Positions 29,700 through 38,382 of a stretch of 64,000 nucleotides of DNA are shown here, in pieces; position 1 is the first letter of the stretch, and every line of letters begins with the position of its first letter. The stretch covers positions 380,960 through 444,959 of the forward strand of contig NZ_QWDM01000004.1 of assembly GCF_003996965.1 (NCBI RefSeq). Reading direction: 5' to 3'. The translations under genes were made by a program, and so were the position numbers. This DNA is from Flavobacterium cupreum (GTDB lineage: Bacteria > Bacteroidota > Bacteroidia > Flavobacteriales > Flavobacteriaceae). Below the pieces are notes generated by a model. It saw only the letters and a list, made by a program, of their open reading frames with translations. It had not been told where the DNA came from and searched no databases.

Positions 29700-30657
29700 C
29701 TTTATTTAACTTCTTCCATTTTAAGAAGAAAAAAATCCCCACAATTAATAGAAGTATTGTAATCACAGATAAAATAATTAAGCTCATTTCAATTTGGAAT
29801 AAATAACCGGAATCGACTTTTCTGCTTTCTCTCAAATTCTGAAGCTGAATACCAAACCTCCAGGCTCTTTCACGATAAAATTCACTTTCTCCCTGAGCAC
29901 TATTAATCATTCTCGCAACAATTAAGTCATTATCGTAACCATATTCTCTTGCTTTTCTATAAATTTGAAGCGCATTTTCATGTTCTCCCTTTAGTTCAAC
30001 AAGATTTCCCAGTTCGAAAAGTAAAATCGAAATAATATTATCTTTTGGCTCTATAAATGATATTCGCTCATTTACCTGAAAATAAACTGCTTTTGCCAAC
30101 TTATCAATCTCTTTTTTGGATAATTTTGTTTCTGGAATTCCTGTAGTTCCGAAACTGGCATTAGTTAAAAACTGACCCGAAATATTAGATAAATTCCTGA
30201 TTTTTGCTTCTAATATTTTCAAATGCAACCATTCTGAACTATTATGAGATTCCGGGTTTATTGCAACAGACTTTTTAATCCAGTCATATGCTTTTTGATT
30301 TTCGCCCATTAACTCATAAAGAGTTCCAAGATTTGATGCGGTAGAATATCGATTAGATTCAATTTTTTCAATATTCAAATATAATTTTAGTGCTTCATGA
30401 TATTTCCCCAAGACAATTAACAGATAACCTTTATCAGATATATAATCCAGATCATTTGTCTCTTTATACAAACTATCTAGCTGTATTATCAATTTAGGAT
30501 ATTCACCTCTGAAAAAATTATGCCCTTGAGGAACCAGTCCGTCATGATCAATATAAGCCTCGACTCCATTCGCAAGAACTTTTGTTTCACCATTTAAACA
30601 AGCAAAAGTTTTAAATGAAACTAAAACCAAAACAACAAAAACCTTGAATTTATTCAT
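29683..30657 (-). CDS. TPR-repeat membrane-anchored exported protein
   Basis: A 324-aa protein with an N-terminal signal (MNKFKVFVVLVLVSFKTFAC), tetratricopeptide-like helices (GKYHEALKLYLNIEKI, ASNLGTLYELMGENQKAYDW, GEHENALQIYRKARE) and a C-terminal transmembrane helix (about 293-315) with a basic tail. It would face the periplasm. TPRs mediate protein contacts; no partner is evident. It is convergent with, and overlaps by 17 bases, the gene ending at 29699. Confidence 0.75.
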   Translation of the reverse strand: MNKFKVFVVLVLVSFKTFACLNGETKVLANGVEAYIDHDGLVPQGHNFFRGEYPKLIIQLDSLYKETNDLDYISDKGYLLIVLGKYHEALKLYLNIEKIESNRYSTASNLGTLYELMGENQKAYDWIKKSVAINPESHNSSEWLHLKILEAKIRNLSNISGQFLTNASFGTTGIPETKLSKKEIDKLAKAVYFQVNERISFIEPKDNIISILLFELGNLVELKGEHENALQIYRKAREYGYDNDLIVARMINSAQGESEFYRERAWRFGIQLQNLRESRKVDSGYLFQIEMSLIILSVITILLLIVGIFFFLKWKKLNKAIPAS

Positions 30658-30712
30658 AAAAAAAATGTATCGATTAATGTGAAAATAAAAAAACCTGAAA
30701 CCTCAAACAAAT

Positions 30713-31189
30713 TTACCTGTTCAGCCACCAGATACTGGCATTCAAAATTCCGGCGAAACTTACCCACGCCATATACGGAATCAGTAAATACCCGGCAGTT
30801 TTATTGATTTTAACGAACTTTAAATAGGTTTCGTAAATCATAAGCCATAGCAGTGCAATTTCGATTAAAGCCAACATCGGATTTTTTAATCCAAAGAAAA
30901 GATACGACCAGATGGCATTCAATATCAACTGAACCAAAAAGAAGCCTAATGCTTTTTTAACTTCCTGATTCTGTTCTTTTATTTTGTCCCAGACCAATCC
31001 TGCAGCAACTGCCATTAGTACATACAGCAACGTCCAGACCGGCATGAAAATCCAGTTCGGAGGATTAAACGATGGTTTTAAAATGGTTGGGTACCAGCTT
31101 TCAACGCTTGGTCTTGTCACTATGCTTGCTGAATATCCCACCATTAGACAAATTACCAGCGCTATTGCGATTTTGGCTATCTTGTTCAT
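30713..31189 (-). CDS. tspO: TspO/MBR-family membrane protein
   Basis: A 158-aa protein with five hydrophobic helices. The family's loop SWYPTILKPSFNPPNWIFMP (residues 31-50) and the Trp-rich fourth and fifth helices (NAIWSYLFFG, PYMAWVSFAGILNASIWWLN) are diagnostic. TspO proteins bind tetrapyrroles and sterol-like ligands in the membrane. Monocistronic by appearance; a CAAAAATA (TATTTTTG on this strand) at 31207-31214 may be its -7 box, without a visible -33. Confidence 0.9.
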   Translation of the reverse strand: MNKIAKIAIALVICLMVGYSASIVTRPSVESWYPTILKPSFNPPNWIFMPVWTLLYVLMAVAAGLVWDKIKEQNQEVKKALGFFLVQLILNAIWSYLFFGLKNPMLALIEIALLWLMIYETYLKFVKINKTAGYLLIPYMAWVSFAGILNASIWWLNR

Positions 31190-31408
31190 TTTATTTAATT
31201 TTTAGTCAAAAATAATCAAAAGAAAGGGTAAACCATATAAGTTGTGTAAGTTCATTTTAACGCTGAGTGTTAGTTTGACGCGCATTTTTATTTTTAATTC
31301 AAAAACGCTATTTATTAAAAATTACTGGTAGACAAAAGTTAGCCAAATTTAGATTTAGTCTGACTTACATTTTCTTATATAACTTCTATGGTGAAATATT
31401 TTAAAAAC

Positions 31409-31416
31409 TATCTTTG
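31409..31416 (+). promoter_or_regulatory. -7 promoter box of mvaD
   Basis: TATCTTTG matches the -7 consensus, 18 bases before the mvaD ATG, predicting a leader of only about 10 bases. No clear -33 TTG is visible. Confidence 0.55.
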
Positions 31417-31433
31417 CCAAAATTTTATACTTC

Positions 31434-32537
31434 ATGTTAACAGCAACTGATTTTATTCCAAAAAAATATACTTCAACTATCGAAAACGGAAACTTTGAAT
31501 GGAGTGCTCCCAGCAATATTGCCTTAGTGAAATACTGGGGGAAAAAAGACAACCAGATTCCGGCCAACCCATCGGTGAGTTTTACTTTAAGCAATTGCAA
31601 GACCATTACGAAATTAGGTTTTACAAAGCGATACACTTCGGCTCCGCTGAGTGGGACAACAGCCGTTTTTTCGTTTGATTTACTTTTTGAAGGAAAACCA
31701 AAAGAAGATTTCAAACCTAAAATTCAGAAGTTTTTAGAACGAATTGAAATTTATTTGCCGTTTTTGAAAGACTATCATTTTACGATTGACACCCAAAATA
31801 CGTTTCCTCACAGTTCCGGAATTGCTTCTTCGGCATCAGGAATGGCTGCTTTAGCCATGAATTTTATGAGTCTGGAAAGAGCCCTGAACCCTGAAATGAC
31901 AGCGGAATATTTTTACCAAAAAGCGTCATTTTTGGCTCGTTTGGGCTCGGGAAGTGCCTGCAGAAGCGTAAAAGGAAATGTAGTGGTTTGGGGAAATCAG
32001 GCTAATATTGAAGGAAGTTCAGATTTATTTGGTGTTGAATTTCCGTATACCATTCATGACAATTTCAGGAATTACCAGGATACTATTTTATTGGTAGATA
32101 AAGGCGAAAAACAGGTTTCCAGTACCGTTGGACACGATTTGATGCACAACCATCCGTATGCCGAAAGACGTTTTGCCCAGGCGCACGAAAACCTGGACCG
32201 TTTAATTTCGATTTTTGAAAGTGGCAATATTGACGAATTCATAAAAGTGGTCGAAAGCGAATCTTTGACTTTACACGCTATGATGATGACTTCGATGCCG
32301 TATTATATTTTAATGAAACCAAACACGTTGCAGATTATAAATGCCATTTGGAAATTCAGAAGCGAAACGCAGATTCCGGTTTGCTTTACGCTGGATGCCG
32401 GTGCCAATGTTCACGTTTTATATCCCGAAAACGTTAGCGAAAAAGTACTTCAATTTATTCAGGACGAATTAGTTGTATTTTGCCAGAATGGTCAGTACAT
32501 TTGCGATGAAATTGGACACGGTGCAATTGCATTATAA
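31434..32537 (+). CDS. mvaD: diphosphomevalonate decarboxylase
   Basis: A 367-aa GHMP-superfamily enzyme converting mevalonate diphosphate to isopentenyl diphosphate. The family block APSNIALVKYWGKKD (residues 25-39), the phosphate-binding loop PHSSGIASSASGMAAL (about 124-139) and the C-terminal CFTLDAGANVHVLYP are all present. It opens the mevalonate cluster, followed 29 bases later by a toxin-antitoxin pair and then mevalonate kinase. Length and motifs are complete. Confidence 0.94.
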   Translation: MLTATDFIPKKYTSTIENGNFEWSAPSNIALVKYWGKKDNQIPANPSVSFTLSNCKTITKLGFTKRYTSAPLSGTTAVFSFDLLFEGKPKEDFKPKIQKFLERIEIYLPFLKDYHFTIDTQNTFPHSSGIASSASGMAALAMNFMSLERALNPEMTAEYFYQKASFLARLGSGSACRSVKGNVVVWGNQANIEGSSDLFGVEFPYTIHDNFRNYQDTILLVDKGEKQVSSTVGHDLMHNHPYAERRFAQAHENLDRLISIFESGNIDEFIKVVESESLTLHAMMMTSMPYYILMKPNTLQIINAIWKFRSETQIPVCFTLDAGANVHVLYPENVSEKVLQFIQDELVVFCQNGQYICDEIGHGAIAL

Positions 32538-32566
32538 TTTTACGTATCTTTAGTTAAAATTTGGTT

Positions 32567-32785
32567 ATGGACATTCAATTAGAAAAGCTTAAAGTGATAA
32601 AAATACTGGAAGAAACAAATGATCCTTTAATCATTAAAGCAGTCAAAAAAATGTTGGCTGAGATGAAAAAAGATTGGTGGGATGATTTGACTGATGAACA
32701 AAAAGCAGATATAGCTCAAAGTGAATTAGAATTTGAAAGAGGAGAATTTACCAGTTATGAAGATGTGATGAAAAAATACAGATAG
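32567..32785 (+). CDS. antitoxin of a RelE/ParE-type toxin-antitoxin pair
   Basis: A 72-aa acidic, helical protein (DWWDDLTDEQKADIAQSELEF in the middle, ending GEFTSYEDVMKKYR), a pattern I associate with short antitoxins that lack a clear DNA-binding fold and precede ParE-like toxins in Bacteroidota. The ATG at 32567 is chosen over a TTG six bases upstream. Its TAG stop overlaps the toxin's GTG start by one base, suggesting translational coupling. It would bind and neutralise the toxin. No promoter of its own is obvious. Confidence 0.8.
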   Translation: MDIQLEKLKVIKILEETNDPLIIKAVKKMLAEMKKDWWDDLTDEQKADIAQSELEFERGEFTSYEDVMKKYR

Positions 32786-33090
32786 TGAATCTTAAAGTAA
32801 ATTTTTCAAAAACAGCTGAAAAGAATTTAGATGCTGTTTTAAATTTTATTGAAGCCAACTGGTCGAAAAAATCGAAAGAAATATATTTAGTGAAATTTCA
32901 TAAAGCAATTTCAATAATAAGTATGAATCCTGAAATTTTCCCAAAATCATCAGTAAATAAAAAATATCGAAAATGTGTTATAACAAAACAATCAAGCCTC
33001 TTGTATAGTTTTGGTTCAAATGAAATTAGAATTCATACCATTTTTGACACACGACAACACCCAAATAAAATAAAGAAAGACATACAATAA
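32785..33090 (+). CDS. RelE/ParE-superfamily toxin, GTG start
   Basis: A 101-aa basic protein: KVNFSKTAEKNLDAVLNFIE at the N-terminus (beta strand then two helices), a middle PEIFPKSS, and C-terminal strands KCVITKQSSLLYSF and IRIHTIFDTRQHPNK, the usual RelE/ParE order. RelE types cut ribosomal mRNA and ParE types poison gyrase; the sequence does not decide which. GTG start at 32785 overlaps the antitoxin stop. It ends only 2 bases before mevalonate kinase, so the pair lies inside the isoprenoid operon. Confidence 0.85.
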   Translation: MNLKVNFSKTAEKNLDAVLNFIEANWSKKSKEIYLVKFHKAISIISMNPEIFPKSSVNKKYRKCVITKQSSLLYSFGSNEIRIHTIFDTRQHPNKIKKDIQ

Positions 33091-33092
33091 AC

Positions 33093-34031
33093 ATGAAAGG
33101 ACCCTTATTTTACTCAAAAATATTACTCTTTGGAGAATACGGAATTATCCGCGACTCTAAAGGACTTTCTATCCCTTATAATTTTTACAATGGTGCATTG
33201 AAGAAAACCGAAAATCCTTCGGCTGAAGCAATCGCATCAAACGCAAGTTTACAACGTTTTGTAATTTATCTTGAAACGTTACAAACAGAACAGCCCGAAC
33301 TGGTTACTTTTGATTTGGCTACACTGAAAAATGATGTTGAAACAGGCATGTATTTCGATTCAAGTATCCCACAAGGATATGGAGTTGGAAGCAGCGGTGC
33401 ACTTGTTGCTGCAATTTATGATAAATATGCGGCTAATAAAATTACGGTTTTAGAGAATTTAACCCGCGAAAAACTATTGCAGTTAAAAAATATATTTTCT
33501 CAGATGGAGAGTTTTTTCCACGGAAAAAGTTCTGGTTTAGATCCTTTAAACAGTTATTTGAGTATTCCGATTTTAATCAACTCTAAAGATAATATTGAAG
33601 CAACAGGAATTCCAACTCAGAGTTTTGACGGAAAAGGTGCTGTGTTTTTATTAGATTCAGGAATTGTTGGTGAAACGGCTCCGATGGTAAACATTTTTAT
33701 GGAAAACCTGAAAGACAAAGGTTTCCGTACCATGCTTAAAAATCAATTTGTAAAATATACAGATGCCTGCGTAGAAAACTTTCTACATGGTGACATGAAG
33801 TCGTTGTTTACCAATACCAAAAAACTTTCCAAAGTTGTTTTAAACAATTTTAAACCAATGATTCCGGAACAATTTCACGGAATCTGGCAGCATGGTATTG
33901 ACACTAATGACTATTACTTAAAACTTTGCGGTTCAGGAGGCGGCGGTTATATTCTTGGGTTTACAGAAGACCTGGAACGCGCTAAAGTTTCCCTTAAAGA
34001 TTACAAACTTGAAGTCGTTTATCAGTTTTAA
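33093..34031 (+). CDS. mevalonate kinase (GHMP kinase)
   Basis: A 312-aa GHMP kinase: N-terminal YSKILLFGEYGII, ATP-binding loop PQGYGVGSSGALVAA (residues about 93-107), SGLDPLNSYLS and the C-terminal KLCGSGGGGYILGF. Together with mvaD it supports a mevalonate route to isoprenoids. Mevalonate kinase is the best match for the HGKSSGLDP and GEYGI motifs; a phosphomevalonate-kinase-like role is the alternative. It begins 2 bases after the toxin stop. Confidence 0.85.
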   Translation: MKGPLFYSKILLFGEYGIIRDSKGLSIPYNFYNGALKKTENPSAEAIASNASLQRFVIYLETLQTEQPELVTFDLATLKNDVETGMYFDSSIPQGYGVGSSGALVAAIYDKYAANKITVLENLTREKLLQLKNIFSQMESFFHGKSSGLDPLNSYLSIPILINSKDNIEATGIPTQSFDGKGAVFLLDSGIVGETAPMVNIFMENLKDKGFRTMLKNQFVKYTDACVENFLHGDMKSLFTNTKKLSKVVLNNFKPMIPEQFHGIWQHGIDTNDYYLKLCGSGGGGYILGFTEDLERAKVSLKDYKLEVVYQF

Positions 34032-34147
34032 ATTGTAATTTTTCTTCCAGTTAGCCGTTACTGTAACATAGTATCAATACTGATTTTCCCTTTTAATTTG
34101 TCGCTTTGTCTAATTTTTTTTATTAAAAAATAACCCGTTAACCCAAA

Positions 34148-35104
34148 ATGTTAAGCAGAAAGAATAAAATTTTAGCGATGAAAGTTATTAGTTTATTCTC
34201 TGTGGTGAGAGGTTATAACATTCCTATTATCGTTTTAGCGCAGTATTTATCGGCTATTTTTATTCTTGCCCCGGACAAAAGAGCTTTAGATATTTTACTC
34301 GACTTTAACTTATTTCTAATTGTCTTTGCCTCGGCGATTACAATTGCTTCAGGTTACATTATCAACAATTTTTATGACAGTCAGAAAGACCTGATCAACA
34401 GGCCAAACAAATCTATGCTGGACAGGCTGGTGAGTCAGAAAACTAAATTATCGGTGTACTTCACTTTGAATTTTATGGCTGTATTAATGGCACTGATTGT
34501 TTCCTGGCGTGCTTTTTTATTCTTTTCCGTTTACATTTTCTTAATTTGGTTTTACTCACATAAAATAAAAAAATACCCGATTATTGGTAATTTAACTGCC
34601 GCTTTACTGGCTGTAATTCCGTTTTTTGCCATCTTACTCTATTTTTACAACAAAATATCCTTTGAAGAAATTGAAGATCACATGAGCCATTTTGCAGTAA
34701 TTTCGGCACATGCGATGTTCTTGTTTTTATTGCTTTTGATTCGCGAAATGATAAAAGATCTTGAAAACCTGAAAGGCGACCTTGCAAACAATTACAAAAC
34801 GATTCCGATATTATACAATGAAACAACTTCAAAACAAATCATTACAATTTTAACCTTTTTGACGATTTTTCCGGTTTATATCCTGATTAATATTTACGAT
34901 GTCGGTTTTATGGATATCTATTTTTATATCTGTTTTGTCGTAATGCTTTTTTTTCTCTTATATCTCTGGAAATCAAACTCAAAAGAACAGTATTTACTAC
35001 TTCACAATGTATTGAAATTCCTGATCGTTTCCGGGGTTTTCTGCATTGTTTTAATCAATCCGAGTGTTTTGTGGCACGGGAAGAGTCTGCTGTTGAGATC
35101 TTAA
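34148..35104 (+). CDS. UbiA-family prenyltransferase
   Basis: A 318-aa integral membrane protein with about eight to nine helices. The first Asp-rich motif NNFYDSQKDLINRP (about residues 75-88) and the second, REMIKDLENLKGD (about 199-211), are the two metal/diphosphate sites of UbiA enzymes. Database entries for flavobacterial relatives call it geranylgeranylglycerol-phosphate geranylgeranyltransferase, but the acceptor is not proven; menaquinone synthesis is another option. It follows mevalonate kinase by 116 bases, fitting an isoprenoid-use role. Confidence 0.85.
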   Translation: MLSRKNKILAMKVISLFSVVRGYNIPIIVLAQYLSAIFILAPDKRALDILLDFNLFLIVFASAITIASGYIINNFYDSQKDLINRPNKSMLDRLVSQKTKLSVYFTLNFMAVLMALIVSWRAFLFFSVYIFLIWFYSHKIKKYPIIGNLTAALLAVIPFFAILLYFYNKISFEEIEDHMSHFAVISAHAMFLFLLLLIREMIKDLENLKGDLANNYKTIPILYNETTSKQIITILTFLTIFPVYILINIYDVGFMDIYFYICFVVMLFFLLYLWKSNSKEQYLLLHNVLKFLIVSGVFCIVLINPSVLWHGKSLLLRS

Positions 35105-35113
35105 TTAGTATCG

Positions 35114-35178
35114 ACAGAGATTTTCAAATTCACACAAAACTGCATAAAGGTTCGCTACATATCTTCATGAATCTCTGT
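35114..35178. repeat. ACAGAGATT-family inverted repeat
   Basis: ACAGAGATT (35114-35122) pairs with AATCTCTGT (35170-35178). The same GTGAATCTCTGTG-like words recur at 40521-40533. Confidence 0.65.
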
Positions 35179-35250
35179 GTAACTATACCCAAAAAACAAT
35201 AGCTATTAATCTAAGAACAATGAACTTAGGATTATTTAGCAAGAATAAAC

Positions 35251-35258
35251 TATCTTTG
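35251..35258 (+). promoter_or_regulatory. -7 promoter box of pseudouridine synthase gene
   Basis: TATCTTTG followed by CAC, 18 bases before the ATG at 35277. It supports that start over the in-frame ATG at 35220, which lies upstream of the box. Confidence 0.6.
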
Positions 35259-35276
35259 CACAAATTACAGAATTAT

Positions 35277-36185
35277 ATGAACAATAAGGAAGGCAATAAT
35301 AACAGAGGCGGATCGAGACCAAATAGCTCCAGATCAAACTCTAACAAGCCAAAACCTGCCATGCAAAAGCGTGCTCAAGGGCCGAAAAAAATGAAACCTG
35401 CTGTGAAAGCAGCTGAAGAAGAAGCGGCACAAAAAATTAAGAAACAAAATCAGGCGCCAAAAAGACAAAAAGCTGCAGACGAAATTCGTCTGAACAAATA
35501 CATCTCAAATTCTGGTGTATGCTCGCGTCGTGATGCCGATATATACATTCAGTCGGGTAACGTCAAAGTAAATGGTGTTCCGGTTACTGAAATGGGATAT
35601 TTAGTAAAATTAAATGATGTTGTAAACTTTGACGGTGTTGTTCTGACTCCTGAAAAGAAAGAATACATCTTATTGAACAAACCTAAAAACTTTACAACTG
35701 CCCTCGATGAAGGTCAGGAATACCGTAATGTGCTGGAATTAGTTCGTGGTTCTACGACCGCTAAAATTGCTCCTATTGGCAGAATGGATAAAAATACAAC
35801 TGGTTTGCTGTTGTTTACCAATGATACGGATATGATTCGTAAATTTACATTACCGAATCAGAAATCATCTAAAATCTATCAGGTTTCTTTAGATAAAAAT
35901 CTAAAATTTGAAGATTTGGAAAAAATCAGCAAAGGTCTTGTTCTTGACGGACACCGCGTTTTTGTTGAAGAAATCAGTTATATTGAGAAAGAAGCGAAAA
36001 GTGAAGTGGGCCTTAAATTACGTTCATCGAATGTAAAAGTAGTTCGTGCAATTTTCGAAAACTTTGACTATGATGTTTTACGTATAGATCGTGTTTCTTT
36101 TGCCGGTCTTACCAAAAAGAATTTACCACGTGGTAACTGGCGTTTTCTGACGGACCAAGAAGTTATTAATTTGAAAAACGTTTAA
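35277..36185 (+). CDS. RsuA/RluB-family pseudouridine synthase
   Basis: A 302-aa RNA-modifying enzyme. A low-complexity Lys/Gln/Ala/Pro-rich, basic N-terminus (about 1-70) is followed by an S4 domain (IRLNKYISNSGVCSRRDAD) and the synthase domain with LLNKPKN and the catalytic motif GRMDKNTTGLLLFTND, Asp in RMD. The family makes pseudouridine in 16S or 23S rRNA; the long basic extension is common in Bacteroidota. Start chosen from the promoter box at 35251. A terminator follows. Confidence 0.9.
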   Translation: MNNKEGNNNRGGSRPNSSRSNSNKPKPAMQKRAQGPKKMKPAVKAAEEEAAQKIKKQNQAPKRQKAADEIRLNKYISNSGVCSRRDADIYIQSGNVKVNGVPVTEMGYLVKLNDVVNFDGVVLTPEKKEYILLNKPKNFTTALDEGQEYRNVLELVRGSTTAKIAPIGRMDKNTTGLLLFTNDTDMIRKFTLPNQKSSKIYQVSLDKNLKFEDLEKISKGLVLDGHRVFVEEISYIEKEAKSEVGLKLRSSNVKVVRAIFENFDYDVLRIDRVSFAGLTKKNLPRGNWRFLTDQEVINLKNV

Positions 36186-36208
36186 TAAACAACTCAAATC
36201 AATCATAC

Positions 36209-36244
36209 AAATCCTGTTTTACTACTGTAAAACGGGATTTTTTA
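36209..36244. terminator. terminator between convergent genes
   Basis: AATCCTGTTTTAC / GTAAAACGGGATT stem (one G-T pair), 4-nt loop, then T-run. It lies between the pseudouridine synthase (+) and the DUF937-like gene (-). Confidence 0.85.
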
Positions 36245-36266
36245 TTTTAGGAATATTTTAAAAATA

Positions 36267-36866
36267 CTAAAAGAAGTTGTGTCCGAAAAGTGTAAAGATT
36301 GATCTTCCTAAGTTCGCCTGGTTTTTATCATCTACTGATTCGTAACACGAAAAACCAAGAATAATTTTAATTCCGGGATGAATACTATTTAAGATATCTC
36401 TCTTTTGTTCTTCCAGTAGCAGTTTTAAACTGTCTAAAAGCTGGATATTATTTTTAAGATACGAAACGACTAATAGTGCTGAAAAATTTAAAATTTCCCT
36501 TGCTGTTTCGCTTTTGATTCCGACTTCATTTGAAATCATTTCGGAAATTCTTCCTTTTTTGCTGGTGAAAATTTCTTTTAGCAAATCATTTCCCTCTACA
36601 CGATAACAATCATCTACTGAAAGAATCCTGCCGGAAGCAAAATCGACTTCGCCATAGAATCTTGAATTATCATCAATAAGTGAAATAATCTCTTTATAAA
36701 AACCCGACTCCTCTGATTTATTATACAATCCCATAAGAACTGTTCCTATTGAAACATCAATTCCCTTTATTAACAGGGCATCATTTTCAAAATAAAATTT
36801 ATTCAGCTTTGAAACAACATTTGAAGATATAAAACGTCTTAGTTCAATTTGTAGGTTTGGAGTCAT
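36267..36866 (-). CDS. DUF937-like protein of unknown function
   Basis: A 199-aa soluble protein with no signal peptide. It reads as two helical repeats: residues about 20-55 (VSIGTVLMGLYNKSEESGFYKEI) and 100-150 (KKGRISEMISNEVGIKSETAREILNFSALLVVSYLKNN), the second matching the DUF937 pattern. Function unknown. It stands alone between a terminator and a 283-base AT-rich gap (36867-37149) in which I see nothing beyond A/T runs. Confidence 0.7.
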   Translation of the reverse strand: MTPNLQIELRRFISSNVVSKLNKFYFENDALLIKGIDVSIGTVLMGLYNKSEESGFYKEIISLIDDNSRFYGEVDFASGRILSVDDCYRVEGNDLLKEIFTSKKGRISEMISNEVGIKSETAREILNFSALLVVSYLKNNIQLLDSLKLLLEEQKRDILNSIHPGIKIILGFSCYESVDDKNQANLGRSIFTLFGHNFF

Positions 36867-37149
36867 AATATTTAATTTTTAGAAATTTATTTAAATCCAT
36901 TCAAAATAATCGACAAAGTGGGGCTTTTAATCGTTTATCAGGATAAAAATATAAAATATTTTAACATTTCCAAAAGATAAGTTAAAAATTTCCGTAGTCT
37001 TTTACAACATATTTAACACCAAATTCTAAAAGTCTCAATGAACATAACCCTTTCGTAATCAAAAAACAAATAAAAAAAATCAAAAGAAAATTATTTTTTT
37101 TTCAAAAAAAACGAAAAAATAAGAAAAAGCTTAAACCCTAAGTAAAAGT

Positions 37150-37650
37150 TTAAAACAATACACTGCGGTTTTGCCACACAATACTGATAAAAATACCGAC
37201 AAAAATGATACAAAAAAGGAAATTAATAAAACTGGACGCCAAAAATCCGAGCAAGGATCCTGTTGCAGCTTTCAGTGCCCGACGATGATTCTTAGAATCA
37301 TAGATAAGTTCTCCTATAAAAGCCCCGACAAATGGACCGATAATTACACCAAAAGGAATCGGAGAAAGAATTCCGACGATCAAACCAATATTGGTGCCCC
37401 AGACTCCGTAAGAACTCCCGCCAAACTTCTTAGTTCCTTTGGCCGGAATCACGTAATCGAGAACAGTAATAATAACTGTTATTAAAAGTGTTATCCCTAA
37501 AATCCAGTAATTATTTTCAACTGCTTTTGTTAAATACAATAGTAATAAACCTACCCAACAACTGGATAATCCCGGTAAAACCGGCATAAAACTGCCAAAT
37601 ACACCAACAATCATGCAAACAAAACCAAGTAACAGCAATACTGAATCCAT
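37150..37650 (-). CDS. DUF456-family membrane protein
   Basis: A 166-aa protein with four or five hydrophobic helices and the glycine-rich family features PVLPGLSSCWVGLL near the start, DYVIPAKGTKKFGGSSYG in the middle and IGPFVGAFIGELI. Function is unknown across the family. Monocistronic here, convergent to nothing on its left and divergent from the lipoprotein gene on its right. Confidence 0.85.
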   Translation of the reverse strand: MDSVLLLLGFVCMIVGVFGSFMPVLPGLSSCWVGLLLLYLTKAVENNYWILGITLLITVIITVLDYVIPAKGTKKFGGSSYGVWGTNIGLIVGILSPIPFGVIIGPFVGAFIGELIYDSKNHRRALKAATGSLLGFLASSFINFLFCIIFVGIFISIVWQNRSVLF

Positions 37651-37809
37651 ACGAAAAAAATATTTTTTTATAAGACAAAACTAAATTGCTGTTTAAAACA
37701 GTAATGTCTTTCAGAAAGCTACGAAGAATATCTGTAATACAAAGCTTCTCAAAAAAAATAATTGTATTTTTATACCATAATTAATTTCGTTCAATCCAAC
37801 ATCATAATC

Positions 37810-38295
37810 TTGAAGCAGTTCCCTCTTTTTTTAGTCGTATTACTTTTAAATTCTTGTCAATATTTTGAGAAGCAGGTTCCGTCTGAAAAAGAACTACTAC
37901 AAAAAGAACTGAAATCAATTAACTGGAAAGAAGTAGATGAATTTCCCTCTGTTGCAGATTGCGAAAAAATTGCAGACAAAAAACTGCGTCAGCACTGCTT
38001 TTTTGAAAAAATGGCGCAGCTTATTCAGGAAAAACTGGATGTAGATTCCCTGTCCATTCTTTATCCTGAACTGGATACTATTGAGGTAAAAGTAACCGTC
38101 TTTCCTAATGCTACGATGAAATTCGAACCACAATTCCCAAAGGATTCTGTAGCTTACGACACTATTAAAATAGACAGCATCCTGCATGCACGACTGGTTG
38201 ATTTTCCAAAAGTAAATCCTGCTATCAAACGCGGGGTTCCGGTAAAAACCCAGTTTATTCTTCCGGTAATTATTAAAGAAAAAAGTACGAAGTAA
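37810..38295 (+). CDS. lipoprotein of unknown function, probable TTG start
   Basis: From the TTG at 37810 the product is 161 aa and begins MKQFPLFLVVLLLNSC, a textbook lipoprotein signal with Cys16. The open frame extends upstream to another TTG at 37762, but that would put an untypical tail ahead of the signal. There is no in-frame ATG before the signal. After the Cys comes a charged linker (EKQVPSEKELLQKELKSINWKEV), two pairs of Cys-containing positions (ADCEKIADKKLRQHC) and a beta-rich C-terminus. I recognise no domain. Confidence 0.75.
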   Translation: MKQFPLFLVVLLLNSCQYFEKQVPSEKELLQKELKSINWKEVDEFPSVADCEKIADKKLRQHCFFEKMAQLIQEKLDVDSLSILYPELDTIEVKVTVFPNATMKFEPQFPKDSVAYDTIKIDSILHARLVDFPKVNPAIKRGVPVKTQFILPVIIKEKSTK

Positions 38296-38382
38296 ATTTC
38301 TGAAACCTTTTAAGTTTGAAGTTTTTAAGAGTATTCGGTTTTCTTTACGCAACCTTTGAAGCATTTTTTCTTAGTTAAAAAA

